From assembly GCA_018398815.1 (NCBI GenBank), contig CM031616.1, positions 24,461,813 through 24,525,812 of the forward strand: a DNA stretch of 64,000 nt. The letters are read 5' to 3'. Made by a program: the position numbers and the translations under genes. This DNA is from Conus ventricosus. Taxonomy: Eukaryota > Mollusca > Gastropoda > Neogastropoda > Conidae. This document shows, piece by piece, positions 20,009-43,677 of this stretch. A model generated the notes under the pieces. It saw only the letters and a list, made by a program, of their open reading frames with translations. It was not told the DNA's origin and searched no databases. Positions within the stretch are counted from its first letter, which is position 1, and each line of letters opens with the position of its first letter.

Positions 20009-23000
20009 GCTGATGATGCAAAATATTTTATGTTGGTACCGTCTCAAGAGAAATGATACACCTTAATGCTCATGTAGTTCTGTGATTTTGTGACTGCAAA
20101 CAGCATTTACATTCCTTGGTTTTATGTAGATATCACATGGTTGTTAAGGAAACTGCATACTGATTTCATTTTGTTTTTTCACAAACAGTGAAATGGACAA
20201 ACTCATATTTTCATAAACATGGTTTTGAGAATAAACATGGAAATGTTGACAGGCACTATTGCTTTGAGTGCACGTGTATGTCTGAGGAAAGGCTAGTGTG
20301 GTTACCACTTAATGTATTGCACATCGGAATGCACAGAATACACCTTGGAAAGAAACATTGAAAACCCAGAATCACCCACACTTGCTCATGCAAACAAACT
20401 GAACATGAACAGCAAGGTTGGTAACAGTACCACTTACCCAGTCTGGTACTTGGTTTTTATCTTGCTCAACATTAACAGAACATAAATAACAATGTATACA
20501 ATACAATACACAATCTTTGCAGCTTCCAAGACCAGAAATACTACCACAACATCCAAACTGTACCTTTGGAACTGAACAAAAGTCAAATACTACGTAAAAA
20601 GAAACAACCTAAGTTCATACTTGTGAACTTAACAAAAACTGAAAGTTCTATGTCATTGGTTCCACTTAGATCTGTTTAAGCCAGCTTAAAATCAGAGCAA
20701 AACCACCGTGCACCACATCGGTTTTAGAGTCTGGGTTTGGTTGAATCCATTCACACAGAATTAAAAAAGAAAGGTCAGCCGATCTTGAGCAATAAGGAAA
20801 TACGCATTTTTTAGTTCCGTTAGGCGGTAGACTGAACAGATAAATGCTGAAGGTGTCATGATCTGAATTGTACATCTCGTGAAAAATAACGATCAATGAA
20901 TTAAACTTGAAGGTACTTGGGAAAGCACAAACCTCTGCTGAGGATGAACCGATTTTTTTATCCAGATCTACATAAAAATTTCATGGGGTTGTCCTAGGGC
21001 TATATTCCACATTTCCATAAGTTTCATTACAATTGATTTGGTAATTTTGCTGAACAGAGGGATGCCTGCATTCCTTTCATGTTAACAAAAGCATATGATG
21101 GCTGCACAATATATCACAAGGGTATCCCAGCCATAGAGTGTTGTTACAGCTACAAATGAAAGTTAGATCAATTTAACGCAAGCCTTGGGAATGCAAGCAG
21201 TTGAAAGAAAAGGGGAAGACTCTAAAATGACATAATATGTGCTGTACATAGGATATTATTCCCAATTCTACAGAGATGACTACAATGGAAATATCTCTAT
21301 CTTCAATGGACTCTTCTTGTCGACTCAATCCAAAGGCTTTGATATGTGTTCTAAATAATCACTGGAAGATCGAGTGGAGAGCTAAGGATTGAACTGAATC
21401 ACATTGGGCAGCCGATTTCTTTGATGTATACAAATGAAGAGAAGTTAAGCAATGTCGAGATTCAGCTGATCACTTCCTTTTTCCCTTGGTTTCAGATGAA
21501 AATGCCCACTTTGATAGGTCACTATGGCTTGATCAGGAACAATTCAATTACCCGTTTTTAGCCTTTGACTGTCAAACACTTTACAAATCCTGTCAAGCTG
21601 ACAAATTATTGCACATTCAAGAGTTGATCGTTAAATGATTCATCTTTGGACCACAGTGTCTTGATCAAGCTGCACTAAAATCCTTGCTATAAGGCAAACC
21701 AACAGACAGACAGTAAAACATACCTTTTCGGTGGAGCTAAAAGAAAGTATGTATGCACTGGGGTGGATGGGAAACGGGGCATATATGACATGTTAACATC
21801 GCTACTCACAAAGAAGTGAAATCTTTAAATGAATGCAAATGTCAGTAAATTATCTTAAGTTTGGAGATGAAAGATTTAGTACCATTCTCTAATACTTTCT
21901 ATATGGCATCAAATGATGCTGAAAGCAGTTGTTCTATAAAAGGAATGGCAAAGCTTTGATGAACAATTTCATGGTCTAAAATTGAGAAATACTACCCTTG
22001 GCAGAGACAAATATGATGACATACTTCACACACCCTGACAGCATAACATGCCACACGAATCAAAAAAAAAAGAGAAGAAAAATGGCCGTCAAGTCTTTCT
22101 ATACTAACGTATATATATCAAGATTGACAGACCAAAACAGTTTCATAACAATGTCCACAAACATGGACTGGAACTTGAAAAACTGTGAAGCAGCCCAGAA
22201 ATGTTTTGTTGGAAATTATACTTCAGCTGTTGTGTACAATTAACTGAAAAAACAAGGAAGTGTCCGTGTTTGAGTATTCACTCTGTTTCGTGGAGGATGA
22301 AGCAATTCAAATTTTGAGGTTAGCAGTGTTTGATGTTTGTACAGTAAAACAACTTCTGACATGCGAGTAATTAGACTTTTTGACAAATATACTTTCTTCT
22401 CCCAATTCCTCAAAACCTAAAATTAGCTACTTTCACAAATCAGATCATATTTTTGTTTGCACATACACAATTAAATGAAATAACCAACAGCAACAAGACA
22501 GACACACAAAAACATACATCAAAAGAAAATGAAAGGATTAACCTAGTCGCAAACCTATGCCAAAAAGAAAAAAAAAAAAGATCTTTAAAGCAGACTCCAT
22601 GCATTCATAATCTGTAATCATGAATCTGCTGTAGCATTCAAACAGCGACTTTTATGACAAGAAGCCTGCTAGTACTCTGACTTTTTTATAGTTTTTATAC
22701 CATATGTTTTTGATAGTTCACACTTTCCAAACACATTTTACAAGTTTCAAAACTGGCAATATTTGGGGCGAGTCATTTTTCTTTAATCCAGAATTATATC
22801 ATCTCCACAGAAACAAAGAGAGAAAATGACACTGAATTACACGTTAAAACAGTCCAGAAATCCAAGCAGATATGCTGTCAATGTACAAACAAACCCTGTT
22901 TTAACTTTACAAGACGCACAGTTCGAAGTATTTTGTTTCTATATCATTACTTGTTATTATTTGTTGGCACTCTTGTAACTACTATTTTCACTTGATTAAC

Positions 23001-23788
23001 ACACCGTTAAGATAGTTCAAGAGAAGAGAACAGGTGAGGAATAATATAAATATGAGAGACAAGCACGGACATAGAGACACAAAGACAGAGAGAGAGAGAT
23101 AAGAAGCAAATCTGAAATACATTCAACCACACCAACTAAGAGTGACTCAGTAGTGACGTAACTTTTTCATACCTGTCATCTCATCACCATGACACTTGGA
23201 TCCAAAACTGGCTCTATGCGCTGTGCTTCAGAAAAAAAAAAGACTTCTTTCTTTCCCAGTGACTACCTTCGAGCTGCAACTTGTGTTTCATTTTCAGTTT
23301 GGGTGGGATGGCAGTGAGTTTTTAATAAAGAGATTAGGTGAAAGTTCTGTTGACACTCTGGGGTGGGGGCATGGGGAGAGTCAGAGGGACACTCGGGGGT
23401 GGGGGGTGGGGGGGGGGGGGGGGGGGGAGGTGGAAGTCAGAGCATGGTCAATGTAAAGTTGTGCCTTTGGGAAATAAAACTTCTTTTGAAAGGGCTCGCT
23501 GACACTGTTAAGATATTTTCATACTTGGTATTCTTTCTACCTCAACAGTAATCTTTTCACATATGTGCATGCTGAGACTGGGGTATGTGGTGTGCATGCA
23601 CATGTGCACACAGACACACAGTTCCTGAAGTCCAGCTTTTTAGTGAATCAAACCCCAAGAACACGGATAGCATTTCTCATCCAGTACTGGCCAGTTAACA
23701 TAACAGAAAATCAACTGTAACATGTTGAAGATAAACACATTATTTACACTTAAAAAAAGAAAGAGGAAGAAAAAGAAGCAAGACAGAG

Positions 23789-23832
<44 letters not shown>

Positions 23833-24846
23833 TTTCATCTGATCCAGCAGTGTAGTAACAACATATTTCAAAGCAGAAATCAACGACTAAACCAGAAGGA
23901 AATTACAATACATGCAAACATCCACAATCCAGCAATAGCAGAACCAGGTGAAATCAAAGCAACTTCACACAAGAGAAACAAAGATTACAGCAGTTGCACA
24001 AGTGTCACAGTTTTGCTTTAGATAAAAACTAAGTTTCAATCTCCTCTGTTTAAAAAAAATAAAAATTACAACTCTGTACCAAAGTGAACACATATGATAA
24101 CTCCAGAAACAGAACTGTTTCTTTTCACTATAAACTGTTAAGGTTTGAAGCCCATTCCTAATTGTACTAATCTGATAGAATGTGGAAAACAAATGTTACG
24201 TTTTTCTGCAAATGATTTACACTGTCATCAAAAGAAGCAACACACACACATAAGCACTTGTAATGAGTCACATAAAAGGACAGGGACACTCTGTAAGGGG
24301 CTGGGTGAAAAGAGAAATTCATTCAAATCTGGCATTCACTGTGTATAGCTGAGGTGTTTTTCTTTTTTGTTTTTTTGACAACTAGTCTGAAGTTGACATT
24401 GCAGAGTACTAAAACATATTTACAGGGAAATTCTGAAGAAAAAAAAAGCACACATGTTGATGTCTCCAGACAAAAGTTTCTCTTCACAGAGGATTCCACA
24501 CCACCAATATTGATTTTAAATCTTGAAACATCCACAGATGAACAATCCAGCTGTACAATGAATATTAACAAAACGAGAAGCATACAAAGTAAACAGGTTG
24601 CTGTTTATCCACTACCAATGTGACCATACCTGCCTTAACCCACAATAAATTTTGAGACTGAAAAAAAAACAAAACAAAAAAAAAAAACCCAAGAAAACAT
24701 ACAAACTGAATCAAAAGATTTGGGTCTCGAGATTTTCAATGCAAACAGAAAATCCAGTCAATCAAAAATTCTTTTATTTTTCCAGTTCTGCTGAAATTTT
24801 TGACAGCAACTGGAGTAACACTGCTCATTCTGTTTCACACTTGCTG
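20009..24846. other. Intergenic or distal 3' UTR, no gene recognised
   Basis: AT-rich sequence between the two convergent genes. It includes a G-rich run at about 23395-23430, an AG microsatellite at about 23799-23829 and a CA-rich stretch near 23600. I checked the small open frames for motifs and found none. Confidence 0.5.
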
Positions 24847-25042
24847 TTAAATAATAAAGTTCAAGATCCTCATATTAAATAATAATGTTCAAGATCCTCA
24901 TATTAAATAATGAAGTTCAAGATCCTCATATTAAATAATAAAGTTCAAGATCCTCATATTAAATAATAAAGTTCAAGATCCTCATATTAAATAATAAAGT
25001 TCAAGATCCTCATACTAAATAATAAAGTTCAAGATCCTCATA
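24847..25042. repeat. 28-bp minisatellite, seven exact-length units
   Basis: Units of the form TTAAATAATAAAGTTCAAGA plus TCCTCATA start every 28 bp from 24847 to 25015, with one or two substitutions each. There are no spacers between units, so this is not a CRISPR array. Confidence 0.95.
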
Positions 25043-26076
25043 CTGTTACTTTTCTCTATTAAATCATGTACACAGTTTCTGTGATCCAGGAACCATTCTT
25101 ACATTCATACAGATGAAAACAAGATGTCTTTAACTTATTCAACCATGCACCAGAACAATGCTTGGGCGCTGCAGAACAGTGCTTTGAGCCTGTGCCGAGT
25201 AATGCTCATGCGACAGACCTGATGAACTTAAACTGGTATTACTCCAAAAACTACGCATGTCACAGTTCAAATTTGACACAGTTAAAAATTAAAGCTTCAA
25301 TTATATCATGATAAAGTTCTGTGAAGCCTTTAAACCAAAACCGAGTCTACTGTTTACATTCAAACAGAAAATCATGTAAAAAGTAAAATAATGTTTTAGT
25401 TTGTCAAGCCATTGTAAGTTCAAAGATACATAGTAGCATTTCAATATGTTGCCAATTTCAATATGTTGCCAAACTATTAATTTTGATATAAAAGTTGGAG
25501 AGTATTTTACATCTTGGATAGCTTTACAGATAATTAGAGTCGTAATGAAGTACCCAGCTTGTTCATATAATAAAAAAAGAATGTTTTTGTTTATTATAGC
25601 ACTGGAAGTACAAAAGCATATCAAACATGAAATTGCTATTTGATAATTTGGCAATATTCATGTGATTTTTAGCCTCTTCGCATGTATTCATTTTAAAGAT
25701 AACAGAGTTTAAGCGAAGTATCCCCTGTATTCCAGCAGATCAGCCAAAACTGGCCAAGCATGAGAGGCTGCCCAGACTGTGAACTCAAGAGTTAAAAGGG
25801 TTAAGTCCTGATATGGCCACCATGGTCAAATGGACTGTAGACAAAATGACTTGATCAAGATGCTTTAACCCTTTCATTGCCATAGTAGCCATACGGTTAC
25901 GTAATGCAGGCAGAAAGCCACAGTTGCCACAAGCATGCTGTGATTCAGGTTTTGTTTGTGTATGTATTTTCTGTTTAGTTTTCCCTCTCATATTTAAACA
26001 GTACATAGGTTAAATCTAAGTTGTATCATGATCACGAAGGTGTATGACTAATAACAACTGATCCAATGGTTCAAAA
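25043..26076. other. Unassigned, AT-rich
   Basis: No gene seen. There is a 19-bp local duplication TTTCAATATGTTGCCAA at about 25439-25471. A weak match to the GGGCTATAAGC-type retroposon may occur near 25805. Confidence 0.4.
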
Positions 26077-26475
26077 GTTGGAGCGAGGCAAGGCTGTTTA
26101 CTCTCACCCACTCTTTTCAACCTTTATCTGGGGAGAATTATGACTGAAGCACTGGAGGGACATCAAGACTCAGTAAGCATTGGTGGCAGGACAGTAACGA
26201 ACCTTCATATTGCCGATAACATTGACAGGCTAACAGGAGAAGAGCAGGAACTAGCCAACCTAGCACAGAGCCTTGACAAATGTTCTGCAGCATTCGGCAT
26301 GGAGATCAGCGCCAAAAAGACAAAACTGATGACCAACAACACTGATGGCAACAGCGCTAACATCGCTATCAAGGGAGAAAAACTAGAGACAGTTCTGAGC
26401 TTCAAGTGCCTCGGGGCAACTGTTTCAGATGAGGTCCACAAGTTACAGCCTTGTAAATCTAGTACGCCACAGTAA
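26077..26475 (+). pseudogene. LINE reverse transcriptase fragment, inactive
   Basis: The frame reads VGARQGCLLSPTLFN, the motif of the non-LTR reverse transcriptase palm. About 25 residues later, at the catalytic box position, it has IADN in place of the usual F/YADD, then EISAKKTKLMTNN. The second catalytic aspartate is replaced by asparagine and the first residues of the domain are missing, so it cannot be active. A stop follows at 26473-26475. The pattern resembles RTE- or Jockey-like LINEs common in molluscs and cnidarians, but I cannot fix the clade. Confidence 0.8.
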
Positions 26476-26514
26476 CTCTACACACAGCTGCTCCCAGGTT
26501 GGGGATAGTGGACA

Positions 26515-26907
26515 ATGAAAGGGTTGAGCAAAAAAAGAAGATGGCTTGAGCAGCACCCAGACTTCAACAAGTGGGATGCAGACTACCTGCTGCCCAGATC
26601 AGACCAAGTGAACACTGTAAGACTGAGGACAGGGCACTCCAGACTGAGACATCACATGTTCACAAAATTCCACATTGGCGCGTCTTCAGGTTGCCCACGC
26701 AGGCCAGCCCCAATGATGGTGGAACACTTCCTGCAGGACTGTCCTACACATGAAAAGCTGAGGACAGAGACCTGGCCTGCCAACACACCCATGAGGGAAA
26801 AGCTTTATGGATCACTGGAGGGCCTCTGCCGTGCAGCAGCCTTCGTCAATGCCTCTGGGGTTCCTGACCGAGTGAACGAAGAAGAAGAAAGGGTTGAGCT
26901 GAGTTGA
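26515..26907 (+). pseudogene. LINE C-terminal fragment with zinc-knuckle-like end
   Basis: A 130-codon frame holds VNTVRLRTGHSRLRHHM, then a C-x-H-x-C type motif in MMVEHFLQDCPTHEKLR. This is the usual C-terminus of the same LINE type as the reverse transcriptase fragment 40 bp upstream. The intervening polypeptide is deleted. A GAAGAAGAAG tract lies at the end. Confidence 0.75.
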
Positions 26908-27321
26908 CATGCTGCACACTGGCACTTCTTAGCAACACCCTTCAGAAAAAGCTTACTTTTCACCATTTGTGACATTTTGGTGCTATTTCTATTTCAGCAA
27001 GAATGGGTAATGACAGTGTACTGATCATCATATAAAGATTATACATGGATATATATCACATTATACATCAAAATGTAGGCAACTGTCTTTAGACTTTGAA
27101 TTTTTGAAGAAACTGGCAGAATCTGACCACAGAAAATGGTTGTGGGTTTTCAAAACATGAACAATGGAAAAATAACAACAACATGCAATAAAATGTGGAT
27201 ATTTGATAGCCAAGGAAGTGAACTGGTAAAAATAAAGGTTTCACAGAGAGGCTGGTTCGCTGGGAGGTATATCTAGGATGGACAGATTGAAAAATAATAA
27301 AGAAAAAAAAGAAATGTCACT

Positions 27322-27452
27322 TTTTTTTCTTTCTTTCTGCGTACGCAGGCTGATACTCCTGCGGACACTCCCTGTATAGCCAGGCAGTGGAGTTTTGTGT
27401 GTATGACCCTTTTTTATCCTGCCATTAAGGCAGCCATACTCCATCTTCAGGG
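27322..27452 (-). mobile_element. Headless SINE tail copy, 131 bp
   Basis: Minus-strand copy starting with the same CTGAAGATGGAGTATGGCTG end as 12282-12411 and running to the GCGTACGCA box and a GAAA tail. A 14-bp duplication AAAGAAATGTCACT flanks it (27308-27321, 27453-27466). Confidence 0.87.
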
Positions 27453-27466
27453 AAAGAAATGTCACT

Positions 27467-28126
27467 GAAAAACAAGTATCTGAAGGCAGAATTGGGGGGG
27501 GGGGGGGGGGGGGGGGGGATTACCGAAGATTTTAGTGTTTTGAATATTCTGTGATCCAATCATTTCGCTGGGTCCATCATACTTCTGTATATACATTCAT
27601 TAATCTTTCTATATATACATATATGTATGAAGAAACAACTATACAATGGAAGAAATGTATATAAAAAGAGAGACAGTGAGCAAGAGAAATAGAGAGACAG
27701 ACAGACTGACTGACAGAGACAGAGACAGTGAGAATACCTTTATCTTGAAATGAACTTGTGACCATTCATGATATACCCCGCCGACACTATGTTCTCATTA
27801 AACGCCTAGCAGATGCACAATCTCACCATGCAAATCAAACAGATGACACCTTTCAAACATCTATTTCACAGGCAATCAATGCAACCTTACCTTCACTTTC
27901 ACCACAAATAACTCTCAAGCCTCACCAATGCCCAGACTGAAATCGGCTCAAAATGACTTGAATCCACACAACAAAAACTATTGAATAAAAGAGCACACAA
28001 ACACAAAAATATTTTACAATACGTACTGTTTGCAACCCTGCCTCAATAGATTCTGCTCATTATTGTTCTACCTTTTGTGGGGATGGGGTGGAGGATTCTG
28101 TTGCATGCATCATTACCAACATCGAA

Positions 28127-28163
<37 letters not shown>

Positions 28164-28742
28164 CATTATAAGATACTGTTCCCTAAATAAACATGGAGGC
28201 ATCAAAAAAGAGCGCAGAGCACATAACATGACCACCACACAAAAAGCTATACCCTGATTTGGCCTTGGAAGCCAGCTGGGCTACAAACAGAATCACTAGC
28301 CCATGGCGCAGCCGCACATTTCTGACAACATTATGTGGAGCATCAAAACCATGCACTTGGACAAAAAATTCGTTCCACCCTGTTCCCGGATACTGGACAT
28401 ATAGTAAACAAGTGCAATTTCTGAAGGCTAAACAACAGTATCACCAGCCACTCACAGCTTATTTCAGATTTGTTAAATGCAATTTCTATCTTAATTTTTT
28501 GCCCCCAACTTTCTGTTTTGGGTTCCAAGTTTGATAAGATTATAATGAACCCTTTTGACTGCATGCTGTTTCGTAATATGTCAGATTCTAAAGAATCAGG
28601 TTTTGATGTAAATCAATTTCAAAGTAAAGTTTGGGGGATTTTTATTGTCTTGTTCAATATTACCAGATTAGAGAATCAGATTTTCATACTGATGCTCAAG
28701 CAGATGTACACAAAACAAATTCGATCAGTGCTCCTGCACACA

Positions 28743-28797
<55 letters not shown>

Positions 28798-31700
28798 ACA
28801 AATATAATACTTTCATATGTTCAAAAGAGAATCTTGGATATACTTTACAGAAACCAACTTACTGTTTATATTTTTGCATGATGCCTCGCAAAGAGATGGA
28901 ATATGCCTACATCTATTCCATCTATATATGAATTGGAAATGCTCCGTTATATATCAGACACTTTATCTGTGGTGCATTTTTGTCGATTTTGTAGATCAGT
29001 AGCTGTTTTTCACCATTAACAACAATAAACATTTATGCTGAGAACTAAAAAATTATTTTAAAAACTTGATGTTAATCAGAACAATCCAGTCATTTCTCCA
29101 TGGACCTAATTCATGTTGAAATTACTGAGGACGTTATAGACTGCAAAGGGACAGTGCTATTTCATATAAATCAGACAACTGTGTTATTATATTAACAAAA
29201 AAAAATAGACAGTTTGTAGTTAATTTTACAATATGCAGAAGCCACTAAGTGAGCAGGCACAAAGTTTACTGGCATGAATTAAATTTTTGCAGAAACATTT
29301 CTCAACAATCTCTTTGTTCCATGTGTTTCTGGACATGACAAGTTGGGAAGAGGTTAAGGTAACACTGAGACGCCAACCCCTCTCAACTGTTTTAAGAACA
29401 ATATGAAATCTTTAACAGGAACATTCTGAACTTTTTAGGAACACTCAGACCTCGCTTGAATTGACATGCATGTGACATATACTTGTGTGTATAGGTTTAC
29501 CTGCAACAAAATAATCCTGTTATGGTTCCAACATGCAGGCAAGTTTCCCAGGTTGGACGGCACCATGCACAGAACGTATATCCTGGCAAAGACTTTGGTT
29601 CCTACTGCCGCTTTTAACACGTTGCTGTTCAAACCACAGCGCTAGGCCACTCAACCAAATTAGAACCTCCTCCCTTGCAATCTGTCATACAGTGGGACAG
29701 ACACCAGAGATAACTCGACAAACAATTTAGTCACATTGTTTTCTGTCTGGAAAAACAAACCAGCTGACTGGTCCTCCCAAAGCGAATTCAGTGTAAATGC
29801 ACCTGTGACTAACTCTGGCTCAATTTCCCCATCTGAGATTAGTAGCGTGACTCACTGTCCCAGCCTGTGCTCAGTGCACCATGTGCATCAGGAAACTACC
29901 GAGCAGCTTACAACATGAAAGCAGGTGAATCACTCTACTTAGCCTGAAATGAAGTTGGAGCAGTCTGAGGTTGGTGTAACATCAGAACAAATTGCAACTA
30001 GCACTAACAAAATACAATGAAATCGGGACAGCTGGTTTCTCTGCATATAAACATGGTCGGTAATAAATATTGTTTAAGACTGGTCTTGTAGTTTCAAGAC
30101 TTAACATGGTTTTAATTTTCAGTTTGGCATTTTAGTCATACAATCCTCCATTTTTAACTTGATGGCAGCTCTGAGGTGGCCTGTGAAGTTGGCTTGTCCT
30201 TAAACATCATGAACTCAAGAAGCAGACAATCTTCCTAGATTCCTAGCTTTACATCATTCTATTCATAAAAATGTATAAGGGCAAAGACACACACACACAC
30301 ACACACACACACAAAACCCATAAGCGATGTTGGACATCAACATAAACTGATAAAGGTAAGAGATCACAATCTGAATTAAGAACAGCCTTCCATAATGTCC
30401 TATTCTCATACCTGTTTACCCCATCAGATATCTAAGTGTAACATAGCAGGCTGAAAAGTGTAGTCTGTGGCTGGAAAGTGTAATCTCAGAAGATGAACTG
30501 TAAAACATCCATAGTCCTGCAACACTTGTAGCAACTCAACAGATTCACATTTAGATTCTTGATGTGGCTTCCTTCCTAACGCCGTGTTGGTTTGAAACAA
30601 CATACCACCCACCCAAATCGGTTGTCATTTATCCCCCTTACCTTAACACCATTTAGCAACATAACCACCTGGTAGAGCTACAGCAGAATTGTGCTATTGC
30701 AAACACATTCAACCATAATTAGCGCTCATCATATCAAACAAGCTGGAGGTGATTTTTAAAGTGGAATGCAGTGTTAGAAAATACAATTGTGGAATAAGAG
30801 CTTTAAAAATGTCATTTATCATGCCAAAAGTGGAAGAATAAATTATTATGTTTCCCTAACCATGATGTGAATTTTGTGGCCGGTTAGTTTATGAATAATA
30901 TAGTTTCACTGGCAAAGACAGTTACAGTGACAGTTTAATTTTATGACTGATAAAAATGCCTTGCTTTGCCTGTCTCGAGACCCTGAGTAGCGGATGAGAT
31001 CTCACTGATGAATTCCTCTGCCAGAGTGGCAAAACTGGCATACAAATATAAAAACATTTGAACTTTTCTGTGACCGGTTTGAACTTTGTCACATTCAAAA
31101 CAATTTCAAGACAGTTGCTAGATAACAGAATTCTACACAGAGGCAATGAAAGTAAATACTCAGTATGATTAAATAAAGATCAAGACTAGACAGGTACTAA
31201 ATCTGGAAGTAAATTTCCATCTTCCAACAAGCAATACAAGGCCACAGCAAATAAACAACCACACAAAAACAGATTCAGAGGGTACAGACAAATTAAATTT
31301 TCGTTTTTATGTCTAAAATGTTAACCATAAAACAGACAATGTAAATTTAGAGGCTGCGTTATATTTGCTGGCAAATATTGGATATGTGTTATGTATGCGG
31401 TACCTAACGGTATCAGTGATGACATGAATTTATTAATCATGCCACGCACTTTCATTTGTCTCTCAAGCCTTACCATCGTATTCAAGTGATTATACTGTCT
31501 TACAGCATGTTCAATGACCAATATCATAAAACTCTTTGTGTATATTTCATGTATATGTGTGCGTGTGTGTGTGTGTGTGTGTGCATGATTATTTTCATAC
31601 AATTTCCATTATTTCTAGATTTTTGTTACTGAATTTTTCCCTCCTTAAGTAAAGAAAAGCTCCAGAAGCTTCGACTGACTCATGAACACTTTTCAAATAA

Positions 31701-31876
31701 CCAGACAGAACGCTATAAGTATCAATATTAACCATTGTTGAAAATCAGTTTTCTTTTAGATAATGAATTAAACAAATCCCTATCAACAAAATCAAAAACA
31801 ACAACAAACATGTAAAAGGCAGTGGTGGCAAAAACAGGTTGTAAAAACAGCTGTCTCATATCCATGCCAGAAAGGC
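27467..31876. other. Intergenic, no gene recognised; homopolymers and AC repeats
   Basis: It contains G25 at about 27494-27518, A30 at about 28131-28160, AC runs at about 28736-28800 and 30288-30314, and a GT run at about 31560-31582. No conserved coding frame was found on either strand. Part could be 3' UTR of DNAJC25, whose stop is at 33998. Confidence 0.5.
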
Positions 31877-32062
31877 TGTTTTTTGTGTGCACTCAATCAG
31901 GTGACAGTCAAAATGTCTTTGCCACAGAGACATTATTTTTCCTTTTGATTTGTGTCTGCAGACAAGAGGATGACAGTCAAAGTGTCAATATCATAGAGAA
32001 ACTCTTTTTTGTTTTGTGTCTGCAGGCATAAGACTGTCAGAATGTCATTAACATAGAGACAC
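31877..32062. repeat. About 62-bp tandem repeat, three units
   Basis: Each unit carries TTTTGTGTCTGCAG or similar, then GACAGTCAAAGTGTC and ATAGAGA. The first base of the right-hand contig (45296) corresponds to a position inside this repeat. Confidence 0.8.
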
Positions 32063-32633
32063 ACCTTTCCCCAGCATTAGAATACAGCAGAACAAATCTG
32101 TAAGCAGCTGGGAACCATGTACAATCTCTTGACAAACATTTCAACACAACAATATATATCACACGCCCCAAGAAATCAGACATGCTTGCTTTTATCAGTT
32201 GCCTTCACAAAATATGCATGTAGGTTGACTTATACCACTCACATTGTTCACCCACATATATGCCAATAGGAAACAAACACACATACTAAAAACAGTCTGA
32301 ATGAGCAGGCACATACACAGATCACATTCTACCAGGGATGTTTAGAAATATTTCTAACCCTGGGACAAAGAAACTGCTTTTATACTGGCCTTGGTTTTAG
32401 GTTTTAAATGGACTTAAAACAATCAGCCACATACACATACGCATACATGTGTATGCACAACACTCCCTTGCATGAAACATCAGAAACAGCAGTTTGTTTG
32501 TCCCATCCCTAAGGCTTTCTGGAAAACATTTACGCACACTCTGAAACACTCCTTTTTGAGTTCAAAGCACCACACACTAGCCCCATCTCCATCATGAATA
32601 CTCACATAAGCATGGGCATTTGCTTGGTGGAAG

Positions 32634-32948
32634 GGAGGCCCGGTGGTCCATGCGCTTGCCAGGAACGTGTGAAATTCCCAGGCTGTGGTTCGAGTCTCGA
32701 GTAGGCATGTTTCTTCCTCCCCTCTCCCCTACACCTAAGGCGGTGTTCTGAGTGCTAGCTTTTTGGATGAGACAATCAACCACGGCCCTGTGTACCGCAT
32801 GCATTTAGTGCACGTGAAAAGATCCCACAACAATGAAGAAACTGACACTGGCAAAGTTCTGTAGAAAAATCACTTTGATACGTACACAAAGGCAGACAGA
32901 ATTGTGGTGATGCGCTGTCCCAAAGGAGAGCAGCCCCATTTCAGAAGT
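32634..32948 (+). mobile_element. Diverged tRNA-headed SINE, second family
   Basis: A tRNA-like head starting GGAGGCCCGGTGGTCC with a B-box in GTGGTTCGAGTCTCG. A core follows: GATGAGACAATCAACCACGG, then CACGTGAAAAGATCCCAC. The ends are approximate because no clear target duplication was found. The same element is seen again at 46002-46317. Confidence 0.7.
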
Positions 32949-33997
32949 AAATCTGTTATGATAATCAAATCATTCAATGCAAGACTCAAACATTCAATAT
33001 TTTCATTATCAATAACACCAGATCACCGGTAGATTACATACATCGGTTTACCTTGTAAAACTAAAGAATTTCGTGTGTATTTTCAATTCACGTGAAATGG
33101 TAAAAGAGGCGAAAAGACGTGGAGATCTCAACAGGGTTTGTACCTATCACCTCACACCCTGAAAACAAGCACCTTGACTGCTAAATCATGCACCATCTCC
33201 CTGCATTCTTCAATTTCAAATATACTTCTTAAGTAGATGATGTACAAATCTTGTTCGCCAGCAAAAGAATTTTCTCAATCCATACTCAGTAATGTCCAGT
33301 TCCCATAGGTTTTTTTTTTTTTTTGGTAATCACACACCACTAACTTTGTTTCACCAAAGTAATAACAGACTTGATGATTTCCCAACCCAATTAATAACAA
33401 CTGTTTGTCCAGAGACACAAAAGACACTGACCGAAGCAACAAGACACACAATCCCAAACAATTACATCCAAATGACTGAATTAACCACAGATACTACCCC
33501 CAAGCTATGCAAGATATCAATGACATGAGCAACCAGATACTCACTCCAACTGAAACAGTTAACAAAATCCCAATGAATTTACCATCCACTGGTACTCCCC
33601 CTATTCCATGAAAAGACGTCCTCAATTACCAACACAAACTGAAGTAACCTATTAACCATAGATTCTCTCCCCTACCCAAACAATGATGATATATTAAGTG
33701 CACCAACAGTTTTGTTTGATCACACAACGAAAGAAATATACACTCACATCCACCAACCCAAACCAAAATGATAGATTATCACACTAACATTTTATATTCA
33801 ACCAGACTTCTGAAGACACACACACACATACACACTCAGATCCCCAAAACCAAGCAATAACAACATCCAAAGTCTCTTTCTGTCACCACACAACAACAAA
33901 AGACATATCCCACGACCCAATATTATCTAGAATCTCTGAAGAAAAGTCAAAACTCAACAAAATCACATGTGGTATGCATCCAGAGACGAAAGGGAAG

Positions 33998-43595
<9,598 letters not shown>

Positions 43596-43677
43596 TTACT
43601 CACACTTTGCATGTTGAACCCATGAAATGAGTCTGATTTTTCCATTCAGATATTTCTAGTTTAGTACAGTACAAGTC

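Noticed and set aside
24847..25042. CRISPR-like regular array
   Set aside because: Units abut with no spacers; it is a 28-bp minisatellite in a eukaryotic genome.
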